Of a DNA stretch of 59,267 nucleotides, positions 43,337-52,463 are shown one piece after another (within the stretch, counting starts at the first letter, position 1; every line of letters begins with the position of its first letter). A program made the translations under genes and the position numbers. A model generated the notes under the pieces. The model was not told where the DNA came from and did no database searches. It worked only from the letters and a program-made list of their open reading frames with translations. Origin of the DNA: Planctomyces sp. (lineage in GTDB: Bacteria; Planctomycetota; Planctomycetia; Planctomycetales; Planctomycetaceae); the NCBI GenBank assembly GCA_005798445.1, contig SYJG01000043.1, positions 1-59,267 on the forward strand. Direction: 5' to 3'.

Positions 43337-45778
43337 ATGCGAAGTGATCATCGGAGACATCGAAACTGCCGAGGATTCTGGTTGCTCGTCTGCATCGGCT
43401 TTTTGTCGGCCGGCTCTGCGAAAGCGTCCGATTCGTCTGTCGAATCGTTGATCGTTGAGCCAATGGAAATCGTGCTGCACGGCACGAGTCCTCAGCAGAT
43501 CCTCGTCTCCGCCAAAGGTCAAGATGGGAGGCTGACCGACGTGACGCGCGATGCGGAGCTCTCCCTCGTTGACGCAACCGTCGCGAATGCGACGGGGACG
43601 AAGCTGAAAGGAACCCGAGACGGTGAGACGATCCTGACGGTGCGGTTCGGCGGCCGTGAGGCTCGTGCGCCGGTGCGTGTCAAAGGAGTTTCCGACGTCT
43701 CGCCGGTCCATTTCGTCAATGACATTGTGCCGATCCTGTCTAAGCTCGGCTGCAACAGCGGCGGATGCCACGGCAAAGCGTCGGGACAAAATGGATTCAA
43801 GCTCTCGGTCTTCGGCTTCGACCCGGAAGCCGATCATGCGGCGATCCAAAAAGAAGGCCGTGGCCGGCGCGTGCAACCGGCAAGCCCCGAACGGAGTTTG
43901 ATTCTGCTCAAGCCGACCGCGCAGGTGCCGCACGGCGGGGGACGGCGCATGCCGGTCGATTCGCCCGACCATCAATTGCTGCTGCAATGGGTGAAACAAG
44001 GGATGCCGCTAGGGGGTGACGATGCTCCGCGAGTCGTCGCGTTGCGAGCGAGCCCCGTCGAACGTGTGCTGGGGCTGCAATCGTCGCAGCAGATTCTTGC
44101 GACCGCCGAGTTCTCCGATGGCAGCTTCCGCGACGTGACCGATGCGGCGGCGTACACGAGCAATTCCGGAATCGCCGCCGAAGTCGATCCGCACGGTCTC
44201 GTGCGTACCGGCCGAGTCCCGGGCGAGACGGCGATCACGGTGCAGTACATGGGTCAGGTCGCGGTCGCGCGAGTACTCGTCCCTCGGCCGACGACGACGC
44301 TCGCGAAGCCGGCCGAGTGGCCAGCCAACAACGACGTCGATCGGCTCGTCTGGGCGAAGCTTCAGAAGATGCAGATCGAGCCGTCCGGTCTCTCCGATGA
44401 CGCGACGTTTTTCCGGCGGCTGTTTCTCGACACGATTGGCACGCTGCCCAAGCCGGACGAAGTGCGAGCGTTTCTGTCAGACACTCGCGCCGACAAACGG
44501 AGCCGAGCGATCGACGCGGTCCTCGCGCGCGACGAGTACGCCGATTATTGGTCGTTGCAATGGGCCGACGTGTTGCTGCTCAACCGCGACAAGCTGGGAG
44601 ACCGCGGGGCGTTCGAGTTTCATCGCTGGCTGCGCGAGCAATTCGCTCGCAACCGACCGTACAACGAATGGGTCCGCGAGCTGATCATCGCCTCGGGCCG
44701 CTCGGACGAGCATGGGCCGGTCAACTTTTATCGAGCGGTAAGGACCCCTGAACAACTCGCCGAATCGGTCAGCCAGGCGTTTCTCGGCGTTCGCGTGCAG
44801 TGTGCTCAGTGCCATCACCACCCGTTCGAGAAATGGTCGCAGTCAGATTTTTATGGCATGGCCGGATTCTTCAACGGCCTCGAACGCAAGCCGGCGCGAA
44901 CGGCCTCTGAGGCGAAGGTCGAAGTCGTTTTCCATGCTGGCTACCGCGAGACTCGAATGCCGCTGACCGACGTGGTGGTGCCGACACGGCCGCTCGCCGA
45001 CGACCCTCGTGTGCCACTCGCTGACTGGCTAACCGCTCCAAGCAATCCGTGGTTCGCAAAGCTGGTCGCGAATCGCTTGTGGAAACATTTTCTCGGCCGA
45101 GGTCTCGTCGAACCGGAAGATGACCTCCGCTCGACGAACCCCGCGACGAACGAACCGCTGCTGGATTGGCTCGCGCAGCAAGTCGTCGCCAATCGGTACG
45201 ACCTCAAACAGGTCATGCGGCTGATCCTCAACTCGCGTGTCTATCAACTGACCGCCGATCCGAACGACACGAACCGGGACGACGAGCAGAACTTTTCGCA
45301 TCACCACGTCCGCCGTATCCCCGCCGAGGTGCTGCTCGACGCGATCAGCGAAGTGACCGACTCCCCCGAACCGTTCCCCGGCCGACCGCGCGGCACGCGA
45401 GCAATCGAACTGTGGGACAACCGCCTGCCGTCCTATTTTCTCGACACGTTCGGCCGCTCCGAACGGACTAGCCCCTGCGAATGCGGACGCTCCGGAGAAC
45501 CGACGATGGCCCAGGCTCTGCACCTGATGAACGCCCCCGAAGTCTCGGCCAAGATCGCGAATTCCACCGGCCGAGTCGCACGATTGCTGCGAACTTCACC
45601 GCCCGTCGCGGACGCCGCCCTGATCGAGGAACTGACTCTTGTGACGCTCGGTCGGCTGCCGACAGAAAAGGAACGGAGCGTCGCCCAAGGCTTGTTCGTG
45701 AATGTGGCCCGCCGCGACGCGGCCGAAGATTATCTCTGGACTCTGCTGAACTCTTACGATTTCTTGTTCGTGCGATGA
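43337..45778 (+). CDS. DUF1549/DUF1553 domain protein with Ig-like repeats (PSCyt type)
   Basis: This is an 813-residue exported planctomycete protein. The signal peptide is FWLLVCIGFLSAGSAKA (about 14-30). Two bacterial Ig-like (BIG2) domains (about 35-130 and 250-345) flank a cytochrome-like segment with LGCNSGGCHGKASG. DUF1549 follows (about 360-560, FFRRLFLDTIGTLPKPDEVRAFL), with the CAQCHHHPFEKW heme-like motif. Then comes DUF1553 (about 580-810, ANRLWKHFLGRGLVEPEDD). The start at 43337 excludes a repeat-derived frame extension. It is followed after 72 bases by a DUF1501 gene, the standard pairing of these families. The biochemical role is unknown. Confidence 0.92.
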   Translation: MRSDHRRHRNCRGFWLLVCIGFLSAGSAKASDSSVESLIVEPMEIVLHGTSPQQILVSAKGQDGRLTDVTRDAELSLVDATVANATGTKLKGTRDGETILTVRFGGREARAPVRVKGVSDVSPVHFVNDIVPILSKLGCNSGGCHGKASGQNGFKLSVFGFDPEADHAAIQKEGRGRRVQPASPERSLILLKPTAQVPHGGGRRMPVDSPDHQLLLQWVKQGMPLGGDDAPRVVALRASPVERVLGLQSSQQILATAEFSDGSFRDVTDAAAYTSNSGIAAEVDPHGLVRTGRVPGETAITVQYMGQVAVARVLVPRPTTTLAKPAEWPANNDVDRLVWAKLQKMQIEPSGLSDDATFFRRLFLDTIGTLPKPDEVRAFLSDTRADKRSRAIDAVLARDEYADYWSLQWADVLLLNRDKLGDRGAFEFHRWLREQFARNRPYNEWVRELIIASGRSDEHGPVNFYRAVRTPEQLAESVSQAFLGVRVQCAQCHHHPFEKWSQSDFYGMAGFFNGLERKPARTASEAKVEVVFHAGYRETRMPLTDVVVPTRPLADDPRVPLADWLTAPSNPWFAKLVANRLWKHFLGRGLVEPEDDLRSTNPATNEPLLDWLAQQVVANRYDLKQVMRLILNSRVYQLTADPNDTNRDDEQNFSHHHVRRIPAEVLLDAISEVTDSPEPFPGRPRGTRAIELWDNRLPSYFLDTFGRSERTSPCECGRSGEPTMAQALHLMNAPEVSAKIANSTGRVARLLRTSPPVADAALIEELTLVTLGRLPTEKERSVAQGLFVNVARRDAAEDYLWTLLNSYDFLFVR

Positions 45779-45786
45779 ATGAAGTC

Positions 45787-45837
45787 GTTCGGACGCCTAC
45801 GTCCGAACAATTCGACCGGACGTAGGAGTCCGGTCTA
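45787..45837. repeat. Small hairpins between DUF1553 and DUF1501 genes
   Basis: GTTCGGAC (45787-45794) pairs with GTCCGAAC (45801-45808). Next to it, CCGGAC and GTCCGG (45816-45832) form a second small hairpin. A related TGCCTACGTCCGG-type sequence lies upstream of the glycosyltransferase stop, at about 25806-25850. Confidence 0.6.
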
Positions 45838-45850
45838 CGGAGACAGTTCG

Positions 45851-47158
45851 ATGCCTTCAAACTTTTGTGACGGCCTGAATCGACGCGAGTTCGTGCGAGT
45901 CGGCACCGTCGGAGGACTGAGTCTCGCGAGTCTGTTGCGAGCACAAGCGGCAGACTCGAAACCGAAGCGGGATGTGAATTGCATTTTCATCTTCACGCTC
46001 GGCGGAATGCCTCAGCATGACATGTGGGATTTCAAGCCGGACGCGCCAGCGGAGATTCGCGGCGACTTCCAGTCGATCCCAACAAACGTACCCGGCTTGC
46101 AACTCACCGACTTGCTGCCGCGAACAGCTCAAGTCGCCGACAAGCTGGCGATCCTGCGCGGCATGACGCACGGTGATTCGGATCACGGTCGAGGCTACCA
46201 CATCATGATGACCGGGATGACTCCGGGGCCGGGGGATTTCAATTCGACGAAAAACAACAACGTGCATCCGTCGATCGGCTCGATGGTCGCCCGTATGACC
46301 TCCGGCGGCGGAGCGTTGCCGCCGTACATCTCGGCCCCGTGTTTCCTGAGAAGCGGCGGCCCAGCGTTTCTCGGTGCGAGCTACGCGCCGTTCGTGATCG
46401 ACGCGGACCCGGCGTCGCCGGAGTTCACGGTGCAGGACATCGTTCTACCGACTGGCATCACCGACGTACGAAGCCTGCGCCGCCAAGAGGCTCTGCGAGC
46501 GATCAATCGGTTTGAACGGAAAGTCGAAGACCTCGGCAAGGATGTGCAGTCGCTCGACACGTTTTATCAGAAGGCGTACAGCCTGATGACCTCGGCGAAG
46601 GCGAAAGAAGCCTTCGACATCCGCCGCGAAAAAGAATCGCTGCGAAACGAGTACGGCATGACGAGTCTCGGCCAGTGCTGCCTGCTGTCGCGACGACTGG
46701 TCGAAGCCGGCTGCCGATTCGTGTCAATCGAGAACGGTCACTGGGACACGCACCGCGAGAACACGAAGAGCCTCCGCGATCTGCTGGTGCCGAGCGTCGA
46801 TCGTGCAATCCCCGCACTACTCCGCGATCTCGAAGCACGCGGCCTGCTGGATTCGACGCTGGTGGTCATCGCCACCGAGTTCGGCCGGACGCCGCGGATC
46901 AACGTCATGGCCGGCCGCGATCACTGGCCGAATGCGTTCTCGATCGTCATGGCCGGCGGAGGGATCAAAGTCGGCGGGGCGATCGGAGCGACTGACAAGA
47001 TCGGCGCGGCGGTGACTGACCGCCCCGTCACGCCGCCGGACATGGCCGCCACGATTCTGTCGGTGCTCGGTATCGATCCTGAGATTGTGCTGCACACGCC
47101 CCTTGGTCGCCCGGTGCCGCTCGCGTTGGGTGGCAAGCCGGTGACGGAGTTGATTTGA
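45851..47158 (+). CDS. DUF1501 domain-containing protein
   Basis: This is a 435-residue protein with a Tat-like leader (NRREFVRVGTVGGLSLASLLRAQAA) and the complete DUF1501 domain. The superfamily motifs are FTLGGMPQHDMWDFKPDAP, ATEFGRTPRINVMAGRDHW and PPDMAATILSVLGID. It follows the DUF1549/DUF1553 gene by 72 bases and precedes a PPC-domain protein on the same strand. The three probably form one expression unit or a functional set at the cell envelope. The start at 45851 excludes a repeat-derived extension. Confidence 0.92.
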   Translation: MPSNFCDGLNRREFVRVGTVGGLSLASLLRAQAADSKPKRDVNCIFIFTLGGMPQHDMWDFKPDAPAEIRGDFQSIPTNVPGLQLTDLLPRTAQVADKLAILRGMTHGDSDHGRGYHIMMTGMTPGPGDFNSTKNNNVHPSIGSMVARMTSGGGALPPYISAPCFLRSGGPAFLGASYAPFVIDADPASPEFTVQDIVLPTGITDVRSLRRQEALRAINRFERKVEDLGKDVQSLDTFYQKAYSLMTSAKAKEAFDIRREKESLRNEYGMTSLGQCCLLSRRLVEAGCRFVSIENGHWDTHRENTKSLRDLLVPSVDRAIPALLRDLEARGLLDSTLVVIATEFGRTPRINVMAGRDHWPNAFSIVMAGGGIKVGGAIGATDKIGAAVTDRPVTPPDMAATILSVLGIDPEIVLHTPLGRPVPLALGGKPVTELI

Positions 47159-47165
47159 CGTTGCG

Positions 47166-47254
47166 AAAAAACGGTATCACGGCTGTCGGCGATCGGCTCA
47201 CAGCAATCGGCCGGTCGCCGTGAGCCGATCGCCGACAGCCGTTGTACCGTTTTT
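47166..47254 (+). repeat. Family I palindrome with terminal T-tract
   Basis: 35-nt arms (47167-47201 and 47220-47254; AAAAACGGTATCACGGCTGT and onward) pair with two mismatches around an 18-nt loop. They end in TTTTT, so the element could stop transcription after the DUF1501 gene. A half copy (ATCACGGCTGTCGG) is at about 59095-59108. Confidence 0.9.
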
Positions 47255-47272
47255 CCCAACAGGAGCAGAACG

Positions 47273-49483
47273 ATGTCCCTGAGCCGAATTCTTTGGTCCG
47301 CCATTGCGACGCTGACCATTTTCGTTTCGGCTCAGCCGCTGTCGGCGCAGGCCGTCCCCTCGAAGGAGCCGTCGAGCACGCACATCTTCCCGGCTGGCGG
47401 TCGGCGCGGAACGGTCGTGCCCGTTCGCATCGGGACCGAAGCGATGCCACCCAGTGCGAACCTGCGATTGTGGGGCGACGGAGTTCGTGTGGCGGAGTTG
47501 CTCGGTGATCGAATGAAGCCGCGTTACGAACAGTCGGCTCGTCGTCCACCGCGCGACGCGGACGGGGTTGGAGCGAACATGAGCTACCCGACCGAGTGGG
47601 CATCGGAGTTCGCGATCGCCGCCGATGCACCGCTCGGCGCGGTCGCGTGGCGAGTCACCTGCGGTTGGGGCGGGACGCGCGTCCGGCCATTTGTAATCGG
47701 CGACTTGCCGGAGTTCATCGAAGGCGAATCGAATTCGACGGCCGATCGGGCGGAGCGGGTCACATTGCCGGTGACGATCAACGGACAAATCGCCGGTGAG
47801 CGGGACATCGACTGTTTCGTGTTCTCGGCCACTTCGGGACAAGTTGTTGTCGCGGATGTGCTCGCTTCGCGGATTGGCTCGCCGCTTGATCCAGTGGTGG
47901 AGTTATCTTCGACCAATGGTCGGCGAGTCCGCTCGGAGATTCGCCGAATCGACAACGACAACGTGCTGTCGTTTCGCGTGCCGGAGGCGGGGGATTACGT
48001 CCTGCAAATCGCGAACGTCAGTTTTCGAGGGGGGCCGGAGTTCGTCTATCGAGCGACCCTGTCCGACGTGGAGCACGTTTCCAACGTGCTCGCTGCAGAT
48101 GGGCACGTTGAAAACGTGCCCCACGACAAGCCGCTCGCGTTGCCGGCGGCGGTTGATGGGCGATTCCTCAAAGCGGACAGCGAAGACTCATTCCGCATCG
48201 CCGCCAAGAAGGACGAATTGATCGCCATCGAATGCCGTCCCGCATCGGCCTCATCGATCGCAATGCCGATCATCGTCGTCGCGGATGCCGCCGGCCAAAC
48301 GCTCGCGAAGGCTTCGAGCGTTGAGTCTTCCGATCGCGAGTGCTCTCTCGAATGGCGTGCTCCCGCCGATGGCGAGTACCGGTTGCGAGTCCGCGACCTC
48401 CAACACGGCACACGCGGCGGTCCGGAGTTCGCGTATCGGCTGTCGGCTCGACAGGCTCAACCAGATTTCAAGTTCAGCATCGCGACGGACTACGTCAACG
48501 TAACTCAAGGAAGCCGTTCTGATCTCGACCTCACCGTCAAACGCTTCGGCGGTTTCACTGGGCCGATTGATCTTTCGATCGCCGGACTGCCAGAGGGTGT
48601 GACGTTCGAGCCGCCGCGCATCGCCGACAATCAAACGAGCCTCAAGTTGGCGCTCAAGTCCATCGACGACACCCGGCCGACCGACGCGACGCTGCGAATC
48701 ACTGGCAAAGCCATGATCGCGGACAAGCCGGTCGAACGCTTGGCCGAAGTCTTCAGCGTCAGCGACGTCCCCGCTACGATCGCGAACACCGTACAACTCA
48801 CCGTGCAGCACAAACCGATCTTCAAGCTCACCTGCAATGAGGCGTACCAGTACGGACATCGCGGCACGGTCTATCCCTACGCGATGCAGATCGAACGCCT
48901 CGGCGGATTCGACGGCGAGATTCATGTGCAACTCTGCGAGCGGCAGGTGCAGGATCTCGATGGCATCGAAGTGGTCGAGACGCTGATCCCGCCGGGCGTC
49001 ACCGAGTTCAAGAACCTCGTCTACTTACCGGAGACCATGCACGCGAGCGTGCAACATCACTGCCGGCCGTACTCGCAAGCTTGGGCAACGTTCACCGACA
49101 AATGGGGACAGCGGCAAACGATGCTGTCGATCTGCGACAAGCGGAATATGATCCGCACGATGCCAACAGTCGTGAAACTCAAGTCGCTGGACGACCACGT
49201 CGCCGCGCGGCCGGGGACGACCGTGCGTTGCCAACTGGAACTGGACCGCACGCCGAACTTCAACGGCTCAATGGAACTCGAATTGATCGAACCAGCCGCT
49301 CGTTCCGGATTCACCGCCGAGCGGGTGTGGATCGAAGCGGGACAAACGCGTGCGGAGGTTTCCGTTCGCATCGACGACTCGGCGAGCTGCCCACCCGACT
49401 TGCCATTGCGATTCCGCGCGGTCGGGCAACTCCGCGAAGGGGTGACGGTGATCTCCGAGGCGATCGTGCCGGTGCGTGACTAA
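47273..49483 (+). CDS. Exported pre-peptidase C-terminal (PPC) domain protein
   Basis: This is a 736-residue secreted beta-rich protein. The signal peptide is RILWSAIATLTIFVSAQPLSAQA (about 5-26). PPC-type domains are at about 155-270 (RDIDCFVFSATSGQVVVADVLASRIGSPLDPVVELSS) and 295-395. Further Ig-like parts follow (FGGFTGPIDLSIAGLPEGVTFEPP). Such proteins are common next to DUF1501/DUF1553 genes in planctomycetes and probably act on the cell surface. Residues about 268-283 are encoded by two tandem hairpins (48071-48121). The TAA stop codon is the first triplet of a family A repeat arm. Confidence 0.85.
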   Translation: MSLSRILWSAIATLTIFVSAQPLSAQAVPSKEPSSTHIFPAGGRRGTVVPVRIGTEAMPPSANLRLWGDGVRVAELLGDRMKPRYEQSARRPPRDADGVGANMSYPTEWASEFAIAADAPLGAVAWRVTCGWGGTRVRPFVIGDLPEFIEGESNSTADRAERVTLPVTINGQIAGERDIDCFVFSATSGQVVVADVLASRIGSPLDPVVELSSTNGRRVRSEIRRIDNDNVLSFRVPEAGDYVLQIANVSFRGGPEFVYRATLSDVEHVSNVLAADGHVENVPHDKPLALPAAVDGRFLKADSEDSFRIAAKKDELIAIECRPASASSIAMPIIVVADAAGQTLAKASSVESSDRECSLEWRAPADGEYRLRVRDLQHGTRGGPEFAYRLSARQAQPDFKFSIATDYVNVTQGSRSDLDLTVKRFGGFTGPIDLSIAGLPEGVTFEPPRIADNQTSLKLALKSIDDTRPTDATLRITGKAMIADKPVERLAEVFSVSDVPATIANTVQLTVQHKPIFKLTCNEAYQYGHRGTVYPYAMQIERLGGFDGEIHVQLCERQVQDLDGIEVVETLIPPGVTEFKNLVYLPETMHASVQHHCRPYSQAWATFTDKWGQRQTMLSICDKRNMIRTMPTVVKLKSLDDHVAARPGTTVRCQLELDRTPNFNGSMELELIEPAARSGFTAERVWIEAGQTRAEVSVRIDDSASCPPDLPLRFRAVGQLREGVTVISEAIVPVRD
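48071..48121. repeat. Two tandem in-frame hairpins inside the PPC gene
   Basis: GAGCACGTT/AACGTGCTC (48071-48091) and GGGCACGTT/AACGTGCCC (48101-48121), each with a 3-nt loop, lie one after the other in the coding sequence. They are translated as EHVSNVLAADGHVENVP. Confidence 0.85.
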
Positions 49484-49752
49484 CCCGAAGCGCCAGCGAG
49501 GGCGTCGTCGCCGCGCTCGCCCGACCCGTGCAGGAACATCATCACCGGCCACTTGCGGTTGTCCTTGCCGTAGTTCTTTGGCAGGAACAACAGGTAGCCA
49601 AAGTTCTGCTCTGGCAACGCGGCGCTGACGAAATGCTGCGTCACTTGCTTGCCCGGCGTCGGCTCGTCGGCGGCGAATAGGACGCTGGTGCAGAAAACAC
49701 AGGCGACCATCACTGGTGAAAGCAGCCATCTCGGCGAGCAAATCCGTTTCAT
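49480..49752 (-). pseudogene. Truncated esterase/phospholipase (dienelactone-hydrolase-like), N-terminal remnant
   Basis: A 90-codon frame starts with a good signal peptide (WLLSPVMVACVFCTSVLFA). It continues as the opening of a secreted alpha/beta-hydrolase (FGYLLFLPKNYG, WPVMMFLHGSGERGDD), the oxyanion-hole region of PHB-depolymerase- or phospholipase-like esterases. Intact relatives need 150 or more further residues with the Ser, Asp and His of the triad. Here the frame ends in ALAGASG plus a stop, all encoded by a family A repeat arm. The gene has therefore been cut by the repeat or by a deletion that ends in it. Confidence 0.8.
49481..49504. repeat. Family A single arm at a gene junction
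   Basis: TAACCCGAAGCGCCAGCGAG and onward is one arm without a partner. Its TAA is the stop of the PPC gene. On the other strand it encodes the final residues and TAG stop of the esterase remnant. Confidence 0.9.
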
Positions 49753-49786
49753 CGCTCTTGTCCCTTCCAGTGTTTTGAAAGCCGAT

Positions 49787-49867
49787 GTAGGTCAGCCTTT
49801 CCAGACTGACTCGATCAGCGATCGAGGTGTTTTGCCAATTCGGGTCAGGCTGGAAAGCCTGACCTAC
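49787..49867. repeat. Family B inverted pair
   Basis: Copies at 49787-49811 and 49843-49867 face each other upstream of the esterase remnant. The right copy provides the TAG stop codon of the PhoD-like gene. Confidence 0.93.
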
Positions 49868-50931
49868 TGCAAGTCGCTGAGCTTCACCCGCTGCTGCAAC
49901 ACGACTCCCCCTTTTTCGTCGCGGACTTGCAGGTGGAGTAGCGGCGAGGGCTGCGACCAGTCGATGTCGATGGCTCCGAAGTTCGTGTCGAAGTACGTCA
50001 GGCCAACGCGGTACGAATTGATCTCGTTGGCGAAGCGAATTCCGGCTTTCGTGAAGTTGCCGCTGGGAGCATTGAGACTACTCGACGTGACCTCGTAGAT
50101 CGGGTAGCCAATGCCAGCCACATCGGGAGCGAGCCGCATCACCTCGGCGAGATGTCGGTCGCCGCTGATGACGACGACACCTTTGGCCTTCATGTCGCGA
50201 ATCAGGTTCAACAGCCGCTTTCGTTCGAGCGGAAAGTTGCCCCACGCTTCCGAGCCGTGCTCGTCGGGCAGCAGTTGGTAGCTGGAACAGATCACCCGCA
50301 CTTCTGCCGGCGTCTGGAGTTGTGTTTCCAGCCACTTCCACTGGACATCGCCGAGCACCGTCGCCGACGGATCGGTGTTCGGCGCGTACTTGCCTCGGAA
50401 GCCGTCCCCTGGCTCGCCCGGTTGGAAGCCCGACTTCAAGTGGCTGCGAAAGTATCGAGCATCCAGCAGGATGATCTGCACTCGCTTACCAGGCGGGCCG
50501 AAGACCTCGGCGTGATAGACACCCTCCTGCTCGCGCCGCGGACTGTCTTTCGGCACGTCGAAGAAGTCTTGGAACAACTGCTGGGATTCACGTTTCTTCG
50601 GGTACTCGGTCCCGGCGTCGTTGGCTCCGTAGTCGTGATCGTCCCACGTCGCGAGCACCGGACAGGTCTGTTTGAGCTTCTGGTATCCCGGCTGAGCACC
50701 TAGCAAATCCCACTTCTGCTTGAGCAATGCCATGTCCTCGGTGTCGCCGGAGATGTTGTCGCCGATGAATAAGAAGAGCTGCGGCTTGGTTTCGATGACC
50801 GCGTCCCAGATCGGCTGTGGCTTGTCTTGCTTCGCGCACGATCCAAACGCGATCCGCTGCAACGGCTCTTGCGCGTCACTCGTCAGCGGGACACCGATCA
50901 GTAATCCGATGACCAAACCGAGTCGCAGCAT
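49864..50931 (-). CDS. PhoD-like alkaline phosphatase/phosphodiesterase
   Basis: This is a 355-residue exported metallophosphoesterase of the alkaline phosphatase D family. The signal peptide is RLGLVIGLLIGVPLTSDAQ. The metal-binding motifs are FGSCAK, LFIGDNISGD, ATWDDHDYGANDAG and VVISGDRHLAEV. The family hydrolyses phosphodiesters or phosphomonoesters outside the cell, often to scavenge phosphate. The start at 50931 was chosen because everything upstream in the open frame (to 51162) is repeat-derived, including the family G palindrome. The stop comes from a family B repeat. Confidence 0.9.
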   Translation of the reverse strand: MLRLGLVIGLLIGVPLTSDAQEPLQRIAFGSCAKQDKPQPIWDAVIETKPQLFLFIGDNISGDTEDMALLKQKWDLLGAQPGYQKLKQTCPVLATWDDHDYGANDAGTEYPKKRESQQLFQDFFDVPKDSPRREQEGVYHAEVFGPPGKRVQIILLDARYFRSHLKSGFQPGEPGDGFRGKYAPNTDPSATVLGDVQWKWLETQLQTPAEVRVICSSYQLLPDEHGSEAWGNFPLERKRLLNLIRDMKAKGVVVISGDRHLAEVMRLAPDVAGIGYPIYEVTSSSLNAPSGNFTKAGIRFANEINSYRVGLTYFDTNFGAIDIDWSQPSPLLHLQVRDEKGGVVLQQRVKLSDLQ

Positions 50932-51023
50932 TGTTGGCTCCGTGTCGCATGAGGATTGAGGCGGGTCAATATGACGGCTCATCGGTGGAGAACAACCCAA
51001 CCGGACCTCATGAGAGGAAGAGC

Positions 51024-51099
51024 AAGGGTACGACGAATTGAGGGAGGCGACGAATGGGAAGTTCCGATTCGTCGTCTCCCTCAATTCGTCGTACCCTTT
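51024..51099. repeat. Family G palindrome, second copy
   Basis: Arms at 51024-51055 and about 51065-51099 (AAGGGTACGACGAATTGAGG and onward) occupy the region between the divergent PhoD and PQQ-propeller genes. The first copy is upstream of selB at 24182. Confidence 0.9.
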
Positions 51100-51197
51100 C
51101 CCTCCCCACGACCGACTCGCCAACTTGCCGGTGTGCGAGATATTCTCCTTCGAGTCAGCCACCTACGGAACAGAGTCCAAACTCAGGAGAAGTCACG

Positions 51198-52463
51198 ATG
51201 AGGAGATTGACTCAAACCCTCGTTTCGTTCGTCGTTGCCTTGGCTTTCACTTCGACAGCTCGCACCGAGAACTGGCCGGCCTGGCGCGGCCCTCGCGGCG
51301 ACGGCACCAGCATCGAGAAAGGACTGCCGACGACCTGGAGCACGTCCGCAAACGTCGCTTGGAAAGTGAAGTTGCCGGAGCGCGGCAACTCGACGCCGGT
51401 CGTGTGGGGCAACCGAGTCTTCGTCACGCAGGCGGTCGAGAAGGAGGGCCGTCGAACGCTGATGTGCTTCGACCGCGCCAACGGCACACTCCTTTGGCAA
51501 AAAGGAACCGAGTGGACAGAGAAGGAGCCAACTCATGGCACGAATCCGTACTGCGCCTCGTCGCCGGTCACCGACGGTGAGCGAGTCATCGCCTGGTACG
51601 GTTCGGCGGGAATGTTCTGCTACGACTTCGACGGCAACGAACTGTGGAAGCGCGACCTCGGCATCCAGAAACACATTTGGGGCTACGGAGCGTCGCCGAC
51701 GCTGCACGGCGATCTGTGTTATCTCAACTTCGGGCCCGGCGAACGATCGTTTCTGATGGCGGTCCACAAACAAACCGGAGACACCGTTTGGAATCACGAT
51801 GAGCCGTACAATCCGAAAGGGACCGACGAGGCGAAATCGGGGAATCCCGACTACACCGGCTCGTGGAGTTCGCCGATCTTTCGCGAGATCAACGGCCGCA
51901 GCGAACTGCTGATCAGCTTTCCGTTCCGCGTCTGTGGCATGGACCCGGGCACCGGCAAGGAATTCTGGACCTGCACCGGCACCAACGCACTGGCCTACAC
52001 CTCGCCGATTTTTGCCGATGGCGTTGTGGTCGGCATGGGTGGCTACAACGGCATGTCCATCGCGCTCAAGGCTGGCGGCAGCGGTGATGTGACAAAGGAG
52101 CAACGACTTTGGCGACACCCGAAGACCAAGCAACGGATCGGTTCCGGCGTGATCCACAACGGGCACATCTACATTCACAACGACCCCGGGATTGCCGAGT
52201 GCTTTGATTTGAAGACGGGCGAAACGGTCTGGGAGCAGCGTCTGGACGGCGGCACCAACTGGTCGTCGGTGATGCTCGCCGATGGCTTGTGCTACACGAT
52301 CACACAAAAAGGAGACTGCTTCGTCTTCAATGCGGACCCCAAGTTTGAGCTCGTGGCCACCAACTCACTCGGCGAGCAATCCAACTCGTCAATCGTCCCC
52401 AGCGAAGGCCAGCTCTTCATTCGCACCTACCAGAACCTGTGGTGCATCGGCCCGCGAAAGTGA
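51198..52463 (+). CDS. PQQ-like beta-propeller repeat protein
   Basis: This is a 421-residue exported protein. The signal peptide is QTLVSFVVALAFTSTARTE. The rest consists of repeated WD-like PQQ blades, such as NWPAWRGPRGDGTS, LMCFDRANGTLLWQK, FLMAVHKQTGDTVWN and FDLKTGETVWEQRL. These form a beta-propeller like that of BamB or quinoprotein dehydrogenases. The metal/PQQ catalytic residues of true dehydrogenases are not evident, so a binding or scaffold role in the periplasm is more likely. AGGAG lies six bases before the start at 51198. Confidence 0.9.
   Translation: MRRLTQTLVSFVVALAFTSTARTENWPAWRGPRGDGTSIEKGLPTTWSTSANVAWKVKLPERGNSTPVVWGNRVFVTQAVEKEGRRTLMCFDRANGTLLWQKGTEWTEKEPTHGTNPYCASSPVTDGERVIAWYGSAGMFCYDFDGNELWKRDLGIQKHIWGYGASPTLHGDLCYLNFGPGERSFLMAVHKQTGDTVWNHDEPYNPKGTDEAKSGNPDYTGSWSSPIFREINGRSELLISFPFRVCGMDPGTGKEFWTCTGTNALAYTSPIFADGVVVGMGGYNGMSIALKAGGSGDVTKEQRLWRHPKTKQRIGSGVIHNGHIYIHNDPGIAECFDLKTGETVWEQRLDGGTNWSSVMLADGLCYTITQKGDCFVFNADPKFELVATNSLGEQSNSSIVPSEGQLFIRTYQNLWCIGPRK

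Noticed and set aside
50932-51162. N-terminal extension of the PhoD-like protein
   Set aside because: It is encoded by the family G palindrome. A good signal peptide begins at 50931.
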